Source: Pseudomonadota bacterium (GTDB lineage Bacteria > Pseudomonadota > Gammaproteobacteria > Burkholderiales > Ferrovaceae). Taken from it: DNA of 32,611 nucleotides. The stretch lies in contig JAKBAT010000005.1 of NCBI GenBank assembly GCA_021808815.1, forward strand, positions 1 to 32,611, given 5' to 3'. Under the pieces are notes generated by a model. The model was not told where the DNA came from, searched no databases, and was given only the letters and a program-made list of their open reading frames with translations. Below, one piece after another: positions 1-10,222 of this stretch. The translations under genes were made by a program, and so were the position numbers. The first letter of the stretch is position 1, and the number at the start of each line of letters is the position of its first letter.

Positions 1-1
1 G

Positions 2-184
2 CGCATTGTGTCGAAAGAGCAATTGATCCAGGGGTTGACCAGCTTGGGCCAGGAGCTGAGCGAAAATGCGATTGAGGCCTATGTGCACCGGGTGCGGGCC
101 AAGATCGAGGGATCCGGGACCCTGATCCGCACAGTGCGCGGGCTGGGTTACATGCTGGAGAAAACCGGTGAAACGGCGCCCTAG
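2..184 (+). CDS. OmpR-family response regulator, C-terminal winged-helix DNA-binding domain (5' truncated by window)
   Basis: Frame 2 reads ...SKEQLIQGLTSLGQELSENAIEAYVHRVRAKIEGSGTLIRTVRGLGYMLEKTGETAP*, typical of the OmpR/QseB C-terminal domain; overlaps the following kinase start. Confidence 0.9.
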   Translation, partial: RIVSKEQLIQGLTSLGQELSENAIEAYVHRVRAKIEGSGTLIRTVRGLGYMLEKTGETAP

Positions 185-1535
185 CCTGTACCAGCTGTTG
201 CTCAAGTGGCTTCTGGCGCCCTTGGTGGTCATCCTGCTGGCGGGTTCGGTGCTGGCGTATCTGTTTTCCCTGCATGCCGCGATGAATGTCTATGATCTGG
301 GCCTTCTGGACAATGCTCTGGATCTTTCCAAGCAGGTCGTGACCCTCAGGGATGCCTTGCACCTGGATCTTCCCCCTGCGGCCCAGCAGATGCTGCAGGA
401 AAACAACGATGACCGGGTCACCTATGCCGCCTGGGACGAACAGGGGCACCTGTTCTCCGGAAACCCGGGTTTGCGGTTGCCCGACACCCTGCCTGCGGCA
501 GGAGGTCATCAGTTCCAGGACATCATGCTCGATGGTCAGGATCACCGCGCCATTTTCCTGCGCGGCAGTTCCGGCAACACGTCTTTTACCATTGGGGTGG
601 CGCAAACGCTCCATGGACGGGACCGTTTGCGGGACGGCATTTTTGCCAGCATCCTGCTGCCCGAAGCATTGCTGGCGCTGGTGTCCATTGCCGTAGTCCT
701 GTTCGGTGTGCGTTTTGCGTTGTCACCCGTCAAGCAGTTGCGCCAGGAGATCGTCAGCCGTTCCTCCACTGACCTCCGGGCAGTCGACGAGGCGGGGATA
801 CCCGTCGAGCTGTTTCCGGTCGTGCATGGCATCAATGAGCTGCTGGCAAACCTGGCGGCATCCTTCGCCAGCCATCGTCGCTTCATTGCGGATGCGGCAC
901 ACCAGCTGCGTACACCATTGGCTTCCCTGAGCAGCCAGATCGAAGTGGCCCTGGAAGACCCGCCGGGGGATGTGCGTCAATGCCTCCAGGAGTTGCTGGG
1001 GACGACGCGGCGCACGACCCACCTCGCCAACCAGTTGTTGTCCCTGGCGCGCCTGGAGCACACCGAACGCAGCATGCTGGAGCTTGCCACGGTGCCCCTG
1101 GAACAGGTGTGCCGGGAGGTGTCCGCCGGTTTTGTGACCCGGGCGGCGCGCAAGGAGGTGGATCTGGTGTTTGATCTGCAGTCGGTGCGCGTTCTGGGGA
1201 GCCCCTGGATGTTGCGTGAATTGCTGGCGAACCTCCTGGACAACGCCGTGCGTCATACCCCGGAAGGAGGACAGGTGCTGGTTCGTCTGCGCCGGGAAGA
1301 AGAGCGGGTGCTGCTCAGCGTCGAGGACAGCGGCCCTGGTGTGACGCCCTCGGAATGGGGCAACCTGGGCATCCCGTTTCACCGGCTGGCGCCCCATCCC
1401 ACGGAAGGATGTGGCCTGGGGCTGGCCATCGTGCGGGAGATCACCCGCCTGCACGCTGCCACGGTAGTGTTTGGCGCCGGCCAGGTGGGGAAAGGGTTAA
1501 AGGTGAGTATTTACTTTCAAATTCAGGCTGTTTGA
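168..1535 (+). CDS. Two-component sensor histidine kinase (QseC-like)
   Basis: GTG start; N-terminal TM segment, H-box HRRFIADAAHQLRTPLASL, N-box LLANLLDNAVRHTP, G-box DSGPGV / GCGLGLAIV. Confidence 0.93.
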   Translation: MKRRPSLYQLLLKWLLAPLVVILLAGSVLAYLFSLHAAMNVYDLGLLDNALDLSKQVVTLRDALHLDLPPAAQQMLQENNDDRVTYAAWDEQGHLFSGNPGLRLPDTLPAAGGHQFQDIMLDGQDHRAIFLRGSSGNTSFTIGVAQTLHGRDRLRDGIFASILLPEALLALVSIAVVLFGVRFALSPVKQLRQEIVSRSSTDLRAVDEAGIPVELFPVVHGINELLANLAASFASHRRFIADAAHQLRTPLASLSSQIEVALEDPPGDVRQCLQELLGTTRRTTHLANQLLSLARLEHTERSMLELATVPLEQVCREVSAGFVTRAARKEVDLVFDLQSVRVLGSPWMLRELLANLLDNAVRHTPEGGQVLVRLRREEERVLLSVEDSGPGVTPSEWGNLGIPFHRLAPHPTEGCGLGLAIVREITRLHAATVVFGAGQVGKGLKVSIYFQIQAV

Positions 1536-1765
1536 TCGGGGTTCTGCTCCAGGCTGGCCACCTTCTTTTCCAGCATCTCCAGTTTTTCCCGGGTGCGGGC
1601 CAATACGTTTTTCTGTACGTCGAATTCCTCGCGCGTCACGAGATTGGCCTTGGCGAACAGGCTGGTGAGCAGTGCCCGGGCATTTTTTTCAAAATCGGCT
1701 GCAGGGGTATGGGCCAGCATATCGCCCAGGCGTTTGACGACGTCATCAATGAAAGTCGTGTTCAT
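1523..1765 (-). CDS. ubiK: Ubiquinone biosynthesis accessory factor UbiK (BMFP/DUF526 family)
   Basis: 80 aa, C-terminal coiled coil (VTREEFDVQKNVLARTREKLEMLEKKVASLE) typical of YqiC/UbiK; convergent 13-bp overlap with the kinase. Confidence 0.85.
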   Translation of the reverse strand: MNTTFIDDVVKRLGDMLAHTPAADFEKNARALLTSLFAKANLVTREEFDVQKNVLARTREKLEMLEKKVASLEQNPDQTA

Positions 1766-1796
1766 GGATCACCATATGTGAAAAAGTGTATCAATC

Positions 1797-1813
1797 TGCA
1801 CTATCGGTAGCCA
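1797..1813 (+). promoter_or_regulatory. Possible second, weaker NtrC binding site upstream of porin-glnK-amtB
   Basis: TGCACTATCGGTAGCCA; good left half-site, imperfect right half; centred 32 bp (about 3 helical turns) upstream of the stronger site. Confidence 0.4.
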
Positions 1814-1828
1814 TTTTCCAGGTTGTAA

Positions 1829-1845
1829 TGCACTATTATGGTGCA
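1829..1845 (+). promoter_or_regulatory. NtrC binding site (UAS)
   Basis: TGCACTATTATGGTGCA matches the NtrC consensus TGCACCAAAATGGTGCA at 14/17 (GCAC-N7-GTGC); centred about 109 bp upstream of the predicted sigma54 TSS. Confidence 0.8.
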
Positions 1846-1919
1846 ATTCAGCCGATCCAGCCTTCAAGTTTGTCAAAAAACTGCCATACCAGGCACGCTC
1901 TCCCAGGGTTTTGTCCGGT

Positions 1920-1935
1920 TGGCACGACTTCTGCT
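1920..1935 (+). promoter_or_regulatory. Sigma54 (RpoN) -24/-12 promoter for porin-glnK-amtB
   Basis: TGGCACgacttCTGCT vs consensus TGGCAC-N5-TTGCW; GG-N10-GC spacing preserved. Confidence 0.82.
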
Positions 1936-2017
1936 AAGGAGCGGGTGAGTGCCGTTTAGCCTCCGTATCGGAAGAAGAATGACGCATCGTATTTAACCAA
2001 GCAAGGGAGAATAGTAA

Positions 2018-3238
2018 ATGAAACGCCAACATCGTAGTGCCATCGCAGTTGCAGTGACGTTGTCCGTGCTGGCGACATCCGCTGTCCGGGCCGAAGAAAC
2101 GGCACCGGCTGCAGGGTCGGCGGCTTCACCCGCCCCTGCCGAAAGCAAGCCCAAGGGGCCAACGCTTGCGGACATCCTCGCGAACTCCGCCATCGACGTC
2201 AAAGGCTACCTGGACGCCAGTTACATCGGCCACTCCCAGACGCCGAACAGCAGCGTGCAGGTCTTCGATACGGCCAAGAATTCCTTTGGACTGCACCAGG
2301 CCGGCATCACCATTTCCAGTACCCCCAAGGAGGGATTTGGTGGCGTGCTGAACCTGACGGCGGGCAGCGATGCGGGGATTTTCTGTTCCTATGGTGCCTG
2401 CGCCAGTTCCGGTCTGACCGCGGGCAGTGGCGGCAATTTTGACATAACCCAGGGTTATGCCCAGTATGCCTCCGGCAACCTGACGCTGATCGGCGGGAAA
2501 TTCACCACCCTCGCGGGAGCCGAAGTGATCGACAGTTCGGCGGACACCAACATCACCCGCTCCATCCTGTTTGGCAAGATTCCCTTCACCCACACCGGGG
2601 TGCGTGCCTCGGCCGCCCTCAACGATGCCACCAACCTGATTATGGGAGTGAACAACGGGTGGGACCAGGTGACGGACATGAACAGCGGTAAAACCGTGGA
2701 ACTGGGCCTGACGGAAGCCTTCACCAAGGACACGTCGCTGGCCGTCAGCCTCTACAGCGGCAATGAATCCATGTCGGCCACGACCTATTCCATGGTACCC
2801 ACGGCGGCGCCCGGTGCCATCAGCGGCATGCGTACGCTGCTGGACGTGGTGTTCACCACCAACCTGACCGATACCACCACCTTCATCCTCAACGGGGACC
2901 ATGTCTCGCAGGACAACGTGTTTGGCGTGGGCACGGAAAAATACTGGGGGGTGGCCGCCTACCTGAATTATCAGTTCACCGAAAAGACCCGCATGTCGTT
3001 GCGTACCGAAGAGCTCAAGGATAACTCGGGGGTTGCGGTTGCCGCGGCGACGACGCCACCAGGCGCCAACACGCTCAAGGAAGTGACCTTCACGCTCGGA
3101 TACGCTCCTGCCAAGAACTTCGAACTGCGTGGCGAATTGCGTGCCGACCATGCGGACAAGGGCGTCTTCCTGGATTCCGCCAGCATTCCCCAAACGTCCA
3201 TGACGACCGTGGGTGTGCAGGGCATTTTCAAGTTCTAA
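2018..3238 (+). CDS. Outer-membrane beta-barrel porin (OmpL-like / BBP2-type)
   Basis: Signal peptide (MKRQHRSAIAVAVTLSVLATSAVRAEE), repeated amphipathic strands, C-terminal ...TTVGVQGIFKF ending in aromatic F; family assignment from ...GYLDASYIGHSQTPNS...FDTAKNSFGLHQAGI pattern. Confidence 0.8.
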   Translation: MKRQHRSAIAVAVTLSVLATSAVRAEETAPAAGSAASPAPAESKPKGPTLADILANSAIDVKGYLDASYIGHSQTPNSSVQVFDTAKNSFGLHQAGITISSTPKEGFGGVLNLTAGSDAGIFCSYGACASSGLTAGSGGNFDITQGYAQYASGNLTLIGGKFTTLAGAEVIDSSADTNITRSILFGKIPFTHTGVRASAALNDATNLIMGVNNGWDQVTDMNSGKTVELGLTEAFTKDTSLAVSLYSGNESMSATTYSMVPTAAPGAISGMRTLLDVVFTTNLTDTTTFILNGDHVSQDNVFGVGTEKYWGVAAYLNYQFTEKTRMSLRTEELKDNSGVAVAAATTPPGANTLKEVTFTLGYAPAKNFELRGELRADHADKGVFLDSASIPQTSMTTVGVQGIFKF

Positions 3239-3254
3239 GACACGTGATCACTGA

Positions 3255-3605
<351 letters not shown>

Positions 3606-3615
3606 GGGGATCACC

Positions 3616-5016
3616 ATGAAAACATTGCTGAACACATTGAAGGCCGCACTCCTGGTGTTGGCCCTGTCGATCGGGTCGGGCCACGTCATGGCCGACGACA
3701 AGGCCGATGCGGCAGCCGCACCCGCGGCGGCCGTACCTGCCGCTCCGGCTGCGGCACCCGCAGCAGATGCGGCGCCCACCAAGCCTTTTCTGGTGGGGAC
3801 CGATAAAATCAACTCGGGTGATACCGCCTGGATGTTGAGTTCCACCGCGCTCGTGCTGCTCATGACGATTCCCGGTCTGGCACTGTTCTACGGAGGCATG
3901 GTCCGGAAAAAGAACGTGCTGGCGACGCTCATGCAAAGCTTTGCCGTCTGTTCCCTGGTGACGGTGCTCTGGATCGTGCTCGGATACAGCCTGGCCTTCA
4001 TGCCCGGCTCGGAATGGCTGGGGGGGCTGAGCCGATTCATGCTGAACGGCATGCTCTACCAGAATGAGGCCAAGAAGGTGATGGTGCACCATGCTGCCAC
4101 CACGATTCCCGAGTCCGTTTACATGATGTTCCAGATGACCTTTGCCATCATTACGCCTGCCCTGATTGCCGGTGCCTTTGCCGAGCGCATGAAGTTCTCG
4201 GCCATGCTCTGGTTCATGGGCATCTGGTCCCTCGTGGTCTATTCCCCGATTGCCCACTGGGTATGGGAGCCGGGGGGCTGGCTGGCCGGAAAGGGCGTGC
4301 TGGACTTTGCCGGCGGTACCGTGGTGCACATCAATGCCGGGATTGCGGGTCTTGCCGCTGCATTGGTGATGGGCAAGCGGGTCGGCTACGGCAAGGAGCC
4401 CATGGCGCCGCATAACCTGGCACTGACCCTGATCGGCGCTTCGCTGCTGTGGGTGGGCTGGTTCGGCTTCAACGCCGGGTCGGCAGTGGCTGCGGATGGT
4501 CGTGCGGGCATGGCCATGACAGTGACCCAGATCGCCACTGCCGTGGCAGCGCTGGCATGGATGTTTGCCGAATGGATGAGCAAGGGCAAGCCCAGCGTGC
4601 TGGGGATCGCTTCCGGTGCCGTGGCCGGACTGGTGGCCATCACCCCGGCATCGGGCTTCGTGGGAGCGACTGGCGCTCTTGTGATTGGCATTGCGGCAGG
4701 CGTGATCTGCTTCTGGGCCGCCACCAGCCTCAAGCACATGCTGGGGTATGACGATTCCCTGGATGCCTTCGGTGTGCACTGCATCGGTGGCGTGGTGGGG
4801 GCTCTGCTCACGGGCGTGTTCAACGTCAAGGAAATCAGCGGCGTCGACGGCAGCCTGATGACCCAGGCGCTGGGGGTGTCGGTGACCCTGGTGTATGGCT
4901 TCGTGATGTCCTTCATCATCCTGAAAGTGGTGGACATGGTGATCGGACTGCGCGTGACCGAAGAAGAAGAGCGCGAGGGCCTGGATCTGGCCCTGCACGG
5001 GGAACGCGTGGAATAA
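3616..5016 (+). CDS. amtB: Ammonium transporter AmtB
   Basis: Signal peptide MKTLLNTLKAALLVLALSIGSGHVMA then Amt core (DTAWMLSSTALVLLMTIPGLALFYGGMVRKKN...). ORF track starts at 3547 inside glnK; ATG at 3616 preferred. Confidence 0.96.
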   Translation: MKTLLNTLKAALLVLALSIGSGHVMADDKADAAAAPAAAVPAAPAAAPAADAAPTKPFLVGTDKINSGDTAWMLSSTALVLLMTIPGLALFYGGMVRKKNVLATLMQSFAVCSLVTVLWIVLGYSLAFMPGSEWLGGLSRFMLNGMLYQNEAKKVMVHHAATTIPESVYMMFQMTFAIITPALIAGAFAERMKFSAMLWFMGIWSLVVYSPIAHWVWEPGGWLAGKGVLDFAGGTVVHINAGIAGLAAALVMGKRVGYGKEPMAPHNLALTLIGASLLWVGWFGFNAGSAVAADGRAGMAMTVTQIATAVAALAWMFAEWMSKGKPSVLGIASGAVAGLVAITPASGFVGATGALVIGIAAGVICFWAATSLKHMLGYDDSLDAFGVHCIGGVVGALLTGVFNVKEISGVDGSLMTQALGVSVTLVYGFVMSFIILKVVDMVIGLRVTEEEEREGLDLALHGERVE

Positions 5017-5039
5017 CTCTTCCTGTCTGTCAAGGACTT

Positions 5040-5066
5040 GGGGCGTCGTGGACGCCCCATTTTTTT
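5040..5066 (+). terminator. Rho-independent terminator after amtB
   Basis: GGGGCGTC-GTG-GACGCCCC followed by ATTTTTTT. Confidence 0.92.
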
Positions 5067-5094
5067 GGCGGCTCCGTGGTAGCATAGCGGGCCT

Positions 5095-8000
5095 ATGTCG
5101 GATATCACGCCCTTACTTCATGCGTTGTTGCAGGAACGCATCCTGATGCTGGACGGTGCCATGGGCACCATGATCCAGAGCTACAAGCTCAGCGAAGCGG
5201 ATTACCGCGGCGAACGCTTCCGGGATTTTCCCCACGATCTCAAGGGGAACAACGACCTGCTGGTGCTGACCCAGCCCCGGATCATTCGCTCGATCCACCA
5301 GGCCTACCTGGAGGCCGGTGCCGATATCATCGAAACCAACACCTTCAATGCCAATGCGGTCTCCATGGCCGACTACCACATGGCAGACCTCGTGCATGAA
5401 ATCAATCATGCGGCAGCGGTGCTGGCACGGGAAGTGGCCGATGAGGCCACGCGGCGCACGCCGCACCAACCCCGGTTCGTGGCCGGGGTATTGGGCCCGA
5501 CCACGCGTACCGCCTCCATTTCACCGGATGTCAACGACCCCGCTTTCCGCAATATCGATTTCGATACGCTGGTCAGGGTGTATCGCGAAGCCATCGAGGG
5601 TCTGGTGGCCGGAGGGGCGCAGATTCTTCTGGTGGAAACGGTGTTCGACACGTTGAATGCGAAAGCGGCCCTGTTTGCCATTGACGCCTATTTCGAAGCA
5701 CGGGGTGAACGCCTGCCGGTCATGATATCGGGCACCATCACGGACCAGAGTGGCCGGACATTGACGGGGCAGACGACGGAAGCCTTCTGGAATTCCCTGC
5801 GGCATATCCGCCCCCTGTCGATCGGGCTCAATTGTGCCCTGGGTGCGGCGCTCATGCGCCCCTATGTCGAAGAGCTGTCCCGGATCGCCGATACTTTCGT
5901 GAGCGCCCATCCCAATGCCGGTTTGCCCAATCCCCTGGCCGAGTCGGGCTATGACGAAGGGCCCGGGGAAACCGCTGCACTGTTGCAGGAATTCGCCCAG
6001 TCGGGATTCATCAACATCGTGGGTGGGTGTTGCGGCACCACGCCGGCCCACATCCGTGCGATTGCGGATGCCGTGCGCCACCTGCCGCCACGGGCAGTGC
6101 CTGCCATTGCCCCAGCAACGCGCCTGTCCGGGCTCGAGCCGCTCACCATCAATGAGGACTCCCTCTTCGTCAATGTGGGGGAACGTACCAATGTGACGGG
6201 TTCAAAAGCCTTTGCCCGCATGATCCTGGCGGGGAATTACAGCGAAGCCCTGACGGTGGCCCGCAACCAGGTGGAAAGCGGTGCCCAGATCATCGATATC
6301 AACATGGATGAAGCCATGCTGGATTCAAAGGCAGCCATGGCCCGTTTCCTCAACCTGATTGCTTCCGAACCGGATATTTCACGCGTGCCGGTCATGATCG
6401 ATTCGTCCGACTGGAATGTGCTGGAAGCCGGGCTGAAGTGCGTGCAGGGAAAGTCCATCGTCAATTCCATCAGCCTCAAGGAGGGCGAGGCCGAATTTCT
6501 TGAACGTGCCCGCCTGGTCCGACGCTATGGCGCTGCAGTCATCGTCATGGCATTCGACGAAAAGGGGCAGGCCGATACCCTGGCGCGCAAGACGGAAATC
6601 TGCGCCCGCTCCTACCGCCTGCTCACGGAACAGGTGGGGTATCCGGCAGAAGACATCATTTTCGACCCGAACATTTTTGCCATTGCCACCGGCATTGAAG
6701 AGCACAGCCGCTATGCCCTCGACTTCATCGAGGCCACGCGGCTGATTCGCGAAACCCTGCCCTATGCCAAGGTGAGCGGGGGCGTGTCCAACGTCAGTTT
6801 CTCCTTCCGCGGCAATGATGCCGTGCGCGAAGCCATTCATACGGCTTTCCTGTACCACGCCATTCGTGCCGGCATGACCATGGGCATCGTCAATGCAGGG
6901 CAGCTGGGTGTCTATGCCGAGATCCCGCCTGATCTGCTGGAACACGTGGAAGACATCCTTCTGGATCGGCGTCCGGATGCGGCGGAACGCATGGTGGCGT
7001 TTGCCAGCCAGGTCAAGGGAGGGCCGCGCCAGCAGGCCGAGGATCTGTCCTGGCGCCAGGTCCCGGTGCAGGAGCGCCTTGCCCATGCACTGGTGAAAGG
7101 CGTCTCCACCCATATCATCGAGGATACGGAGGAGGCCCGCCTGCAATGCGAGCATCCGATCCAGGTGATCGAGGGCCCCCTGATGGAAGGCATGAATGTG
7201 GTGGGGGACCTGTTTGGAGCGGGCAAGATGTTCTTGCCGCAGGTGGTGAAATCGGCACGGGTGATGAAGCAGGCCGTGGCCCACCTGATACCGTACATCG
7301 AGGCCGAAAAGGGAAAAAGCGGCGCATCCCGTTCCAAGGGGAAGATCGTCCTGGCGACGGTCAAGGGGGATGTGCACGATATCGGCAAGAACATCGTGGC
7401 CGTCGTGCTGCAGTGCAATAACTTCGAAGTGGTGAATCTGGGGGTCATGGTGTCCTGCGAGAAAATCCTGCAGGTGGCCCGCGACGAAGACGCCGACATC
7501 ATCGGCCTGTCGGGGCTGATCACGCCTTCCCTCGAGGAAATGGCCCATGTGGCCCGGGAAATGCAGCGGGAAGGTTTTTCCCTGCCGCTGCTGATCGGGG
7601 GAGCCACCACCTCGAGGGTCCATACGGCCGTGAAAATCGCACCCTGCTACCAGGGGTCGACCGTGTATGTTCCGGATGCCTCCCGGGCCGTGGGGGTATG
7701 CACCCAACTGCTGAGCCCGCAGCTGCGGCCAGACTATGTGCGGGCACTGAAGGCCGACATGGAAAAAGTCAGGGCGCAGCACGAAAGCAAGAAGGGACAG
7801 GGAGCGCTGCTGGAACTGGCCCGGGTTCGCCAGCGCGGGCTCAAAACCGACTGGGTGGCCTATACCCCGCCCCGCCCGGTTTTTCTCGGTGTACATCCCT
7901 TGCCGGACGTGCCGCTCGAAGCCCTGGTGCCTTTCATCGACTGGACTCCCTTTTTCCAGACCTGGGAACTGATCGGCCGCTACCCGGCCATCCTGCAGGA

Positions 8001-8808
8001 TGACAAGGTGGGAGAGGCGGCCCGCAGCGTGTTCGCAGATGGGCAGGCGATGTTGCAACGCATCATGCAGGAGCACTGGCTCACCGCGCGTGCCGTGGTG
8101 GGGCTTTTCCCTGCCGCCACGACGGACAATGGTGACGACGTGATGGTGTTTACGGACGACACACGATCCACGGTGGGGAAGGTCGTGCATTTCCTGCGCC
8201 AGCAGAATGAAAAACCCCAGGATCGGCACAATCTCTGTCTGGCCGATTTCGTGGCACCGGAGGGTTCCGGCGTGTCGGACTACATCGGGGCCTTTGCCGT
8301 CACGGCCGGCATTGGCATTGAAGAGCGGCTGGCAGTATTTGAAGCACAGCATGACGATTACAGTGCCATCCTGCTCAAGGCGCTGGCCGATCGTCTCGCG
8401 GAAGCCTGTGCGGAGTGGCTGCATGCCCGTGTCCGGCGGGAATACTGGGGTTATGCCGCCAACGAAATGCTGGACAACGAAGCCCTGATTGCCGAACGCT
8501 ATCGTGGCATCCGGCCGGCTCCCGGTTATCCCGCCTGCCCGGATCATACTGAAAAACGTACCTTGTTCGACCTGTTGCAGGCCGAGCACCACACGGGCAT
8601 CCATCTCACGGAAAGCTATGCCATGTGGCCCGCAGCGGCGGTGAGTGGCTTCTATTTCTCCCATCCGGACAGCACTTATTTTGCCGTGGGGAAAGTGGAT
8701 CGCGACCAGGTGGAAGACTACGCCCGGCGCAAGGGCATGACCCTGGTGGAGGCCGAACGCTGGCTGGCTCCGGTACTGGGTTACCTGCCGCCAACCGGGA
8801 CGGCGTGA
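5095..8808 (+). CDS. metH: Cobalamin-dependent methionine synthase
   Basis: 1237 aa; Hcy-binding domain ([10 protein letters not shown]..., [14 protein letters not shown]), pterin-binding ([14 protein letters not shown]), B12-binding ([12 protein letters not shown]), activation domain ([19 protein letters not shown]). Confidence 0.98.
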   Translation: MSDITPLLHALLQERILMLDGAMGTMIQSYKLSEADYRGERFRDFPHDLKGNNDLLVLTQPRIIRSIHQAYLEAGADIIETNTFNANAVSMADYHMADLVHEINHAAAVLAREVADEATRRTPHQPRFVAGVLGPTTRTASISPDVNDPAFRNIDFDTLVRVYREAIEGLVAGGAQILLVETVFDTLNAKAALFAIDAYFEARGERLPVMISGTITDQSGRTLTGQTTEAFWNSLRHIRPLSIGLNCALGAALMRPYVEELSRIADTFVSAHPNAGLPNPLAESGYDEGPGETAALLQEFAQSGFINIVGGCCGTTPAHIRAIADAVRHLPPRAVPAIAPATRLSGLEPLTINEDSLFVNVGERTNVTGSKAFARMILAGNYSEALTVARNQVESGAQIIDINMDEAMLDSKAAMARFLNLIASEPDISRVPVMIDSSDWNVLEAGLKCVQGKSIVNSISLKEGEAEFLERARLVRRYGAAVIVMAFDEKGQADTLARKTEICARSYRLLTEQVGYPAEDIIFDPNIFAIATGIEEHSRYALDFIEATRLIRETLPYAKVSGGVSNVSFSFRGNDAVREAIHTAFLYHAIRAGMTMGIVNAGQLGVYAEIPPDLLEHVEDILLDRRPDAAERMVAFASQVKGGPRQQAEDLSWRQVPVQERLAHALVKGVSTHIIEDTEEARLQCEHPIQVIEGPLMEGMNVVGDLFGAGKMFLPQVVKSARVMKQAVAHLIPYIEAEKGKSGASRSKGKIVLATVKGDVHDIGKNIVAVVLQCNNFEVVNLGVMVSCEKILQVARDEDADIIGLSGLITPSLEEMAHVAREMQREGFSLPLLIGGATTSRVHTAVKIAPCYQGSTVYVPDASRAVGVCTQLLSPQLRPDYVRALKADMEKVRAQHESKKGQGALLELARVRQRGLKTDWVAYTPPRPVFLGVHPLPDVPLEALVPFIDWTPFFQTWELIGRYPAILQDDKVGEAARSVFADGQAMLQRIMQEHWLTARAVVGLFPAATTDNGDDVMVFTDDTRSTVGKVVHFLRQQNEKPQDRHNLCLADFVAPEGSGVSDYIGAFAVTAGIGIEERLAVFEAQHDDYSAILLKALADRLAEACAEWLHARVRREYWGYAANEMLDNEALIAERYRGIRPAPGYPACPDHTEKRTLFDLLQAEHHTGIHLTESYAMWPAAAVSGFYFSHPDSTYFAVGKVDRDQVEDYARRKGMTLVEAERWLAPVLGYLPPTGTA

Positions 8809-8826
8809 GCCGGCAGGAAGGGGTCC

Positions 8827-10215
8827 GTGCATATCCATATCCTGGGCATTTGCGGTACCTTCATGGGGGGCGTGGCCGTGCTCGCCCAGGCGGCAGGCCA
8901 TCGGGTCACCGGCTGCGATGCACAGGTCTACCCCCCCATGAGTACGCAGCTCGAAAGCCAGGGCATTACCCTGATCGAAGGTTTTGACGCCGCCCAGTTG
9001 CACCTGGAGCCTGACCTGTTCGTGGTGGGGAACGTGATTTCCCGTGGCAACCCCCTCATGGAGGCGATTCTCGACCGCGGCCTGGCTTACGTGTCGGGAC
9101 CCCAGTGGCTTGCCGACAACATCCTGCGTCACTGTCGCGTGCTGGCAGTGGCCGGAACCCACGGGAAGACCACCACCAGCGCCCTGGTGGCCTGGATACT
9201 GGAGGTTGCCGGCGCGGCCCCGGGGTTCCTGATCGGGGGGGTGCCGGGCAACTTTGCGGCCTCTGCCCGCCTGCCGGAAGGCTGGAATCCGCGCCTTCAG
9301 GAGCACGATGCACGACCCTGGTTCGTGATCGAAGCGGATGAATACGACACGGCATTTTTCGACAAGCGTTCCAAGTTTGTGCATTACCGGCCCCAGGTGG
9401 CCGTTCTCAATAACCTGGAGTTCGACCATGCCGACATTTTTCCGGATCTGTCGGCCATCATGGTGCAGTTCCACCACCTGGTGCGTACGGTGCCCCGTGC
9501 GGGCTGCCTGGTGGTGAACGGCCGGGACGACCGGTTGCAACAGGTGTTGCGCATGGGATGCTGGTCAACCGTGGAAACCTTTGGTTCTGCGGAGGGCTGG
9601 GACACGGAACAGGATGCTGCAGCGGGAATCCTGGCGTTGCGTCACCGTGGCGAACCGGCCGGTGTCCTGGAGCACTGGCCCCTGCTGGGGGAACATAACC
9701 GCCAGAATGCGCTGGCCGCAGTGCTGGCGGCGCGTTGTACCGGCGTTCCCGTCCCGGCGGCGCTGGCCTCCCTGGCGGGTTTCAAGGGTGTCCGGCGGCG
9801 TATGGAAATACGCGGAACGGTCCGGGGCGTGACCGTTTACGACGATTTTGCCCACCACCCCACGGCCATCCGGACCACGCTGGAAGGATTGCGCCGGACG
9901 CTGGGCCCCGGCGAACGGATTCTGGCGGTCCTCGAACCCCGTTCCAACACCATGAAAATGGGCGTGTGGGCGGACGCATTGGCCAACAGTCTCGTGCAGG
10001 CCGACCTGGTGTTCTGTCATGGGGCCCAGGCCGGATGGGATGTGGCATCTGCCCTGGCCCCCCTGGGCGACCGGGCGGTCGTGGAAGAAACCCTGGAGGG
10101 GTTGGTGCAGGCCATCGTGCAGGCGGCGAAGGCGGGCGACCATGTCCTGGTGATGAGCAATGGGGGATTTGGTGGCATCCATGACAGATTACTGAAACAA
10201 CTGGCGGGGACATGA
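8827..10215 (+). CDS. mpl: UDP-N-acetylmuramate:L-alanyl-gamma-D-glutamyl-meso-diaminopimelate ligase
   Basis: GTG start; MHIHILGICGTFMGGVAVLAQAAGH, AGTHGKTTTSALVAWILE, DDFAHHPTAIRTTLEGLR typical of Mpl. Confidence 0.95.
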   Translation: MHIHILGICGTFMGGVAVLAQAAGHRVTGCDAQVYPPMSTQLESQGITLIEGFDAAQLHLEPDLFVVGNVISRGNPLMEAILDRGLAYVSGPQWLADNILRHCRVLAVAGTHGKTTTSALVAWILEVAGAAPGFLIGGVPGNFAASARLPEGWNPRLQEHDARPWFVIEADEYDTAFFDKRSKFVHYRPQVAVLNNLEFDHADIFPDLSAIMVQFHHLVRTVPRAGCLVVNGRDDRLQQVLRMGCWSTVETFGSAEGWDTEQDAAAGILALRHRGEPAGVLEHWPLLGEHNRQNALAAVLAARCTGVPVPAALASLAGFKGVRRRMEIRGTVRGVTVYDDFAHHPTAIRTTLEGLRRTLGPGERILAVLEPRSNTMKMGVWADALANSLVQADLVFCHGAQAGWDVASALAPLGDRAVVEETLEGLVQAIVQAAKAGDHVLVMSNGGFGGIHDRLLKQLAGT

Positions 10216-10222
10216 GGGTGCC

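Noticed and set aside
2126-3193. 355-aa minus-strand ORF antisense to the porin
   Set aside because: Gly/Arg/His-rich with no recognisable motif; the plus-strand porin has signal peptide and terminal Phe.
5067-5094. Cobalamin or SAM riboswitch ahead of metH
   Set aside because: Only 28 bp separate the amtB terminator from the metH ATG, too short for a riboswitch.
6379-9540. 1053-aa minus-strand ORF antisense to metH/mpl
   Set aside because: Complementary to strongly conserved metH and mpl coding sequence; no recognisable domains, His/Gly/Gln-rich composition typical of antisense frames in high-GC DNA.
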